NCBI GenBank assembly: GCA_947461335.1
Contig: CANHLB010000080.1
Coordinates: forward strand, 1 to 7,565
Direction of reading: 5' to 3'
DNA: 7,565 bases
DNA from: Burkholderiaceae bacterium
GTDB lineage: Bacteria > Pseudomonadota > Gammaproteobacteria > Burkholderiales > Burkholderiaceae
The translations under genes and the position numbers were made by a program. Numbering within the stretch: the first letter of the stretch is position 1; every line of letters begins with the position of its first letter. Positions 7,555-7,565 of the stretch are shown here, in pieces. A model generated the notes under the pieces. It was given only the letters and a program-made list of their open reading frames with translations, did no database searches and had not been told where the DNA came from.

Positions 7555-7565
7555 GAGTGTCTTTA

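Noticed and set aside
7544..7565. Plus-strand ATG at 7544 open to the window edge, as a divergent gene start
   Set aside because: Only seven codons are visible, with no Shine-Dalgarno sequence before the ATG; it cannot be judged from this window.

Overview
The window is a housekeeping stretch of a betaproteobacterial chromosome. The FtsH N-terminus, RlmE, GreA and CarAB sequences all look like Burkholderiales proteins, and the moderate GC content plus the RlmE and FtsH N-terminal sequences suggest a freshwater Polynucleobacter-type organism. That genus call is from recollection of the family, not from a search. I see no mobile element, CRISPR array, rRNA or tRNA gene, and no sign of recent gene transfer.

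Layout from left to right. Positions 1-351 (minus) hold the first 117 codons of ftsH, running off the left edge. After a 180-nt spacer comes rlmE (532-1206, minus), so rlmE and ftsH are co-oriented. A 126-nt divergent intergenic region separates rlmE from a yhbY-type gene (1333-1959, plus) with a long basic tail. This gene converges, with only 5 nt between stop codons, on a four-gene minus-strand cluster read from the right: carA (7478-6279), carB (6279-3016), greA (2957-2481) and a DUF4149-type membrane protein gene (2459-1965). carA and carB overlap by one nucleotide, greA follows after 58 nt and the DUF4149 gene after 21 nt, so one carAB-greA-DUF4149 transcript is likely. The right edge holds 87 nt upstream of carA with a terminator-like hairpin.

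How the genes work together. CarA and CarB form carbamoyl-phosphate synthetase, feeding both pyrimidine and arginine synthesis. GreA rescues backtracked RNA polymerase. YhbY and RlmE act on the large ribosomal subunit, and FtsH is the membrane AAA+ protease. The arrangement greA (minus), yhbY (plus), rlmE-ftsH (minus) matches the E. coli greA-yhbY-rlmE-ftsH neighbourhood, here with carAB attached upstream of greA and a DUF4149 gene inserted after it.

I found no undescribed biological system. The points most worth a second look are the basic tail on YhbY, the carA leader (hairpin, UUG start, overlapping upstream ORF), a substituted effector-site position in CarB, the conserved but uncharacterised membrane protein behind greA, and an ambiguous ftsH start.
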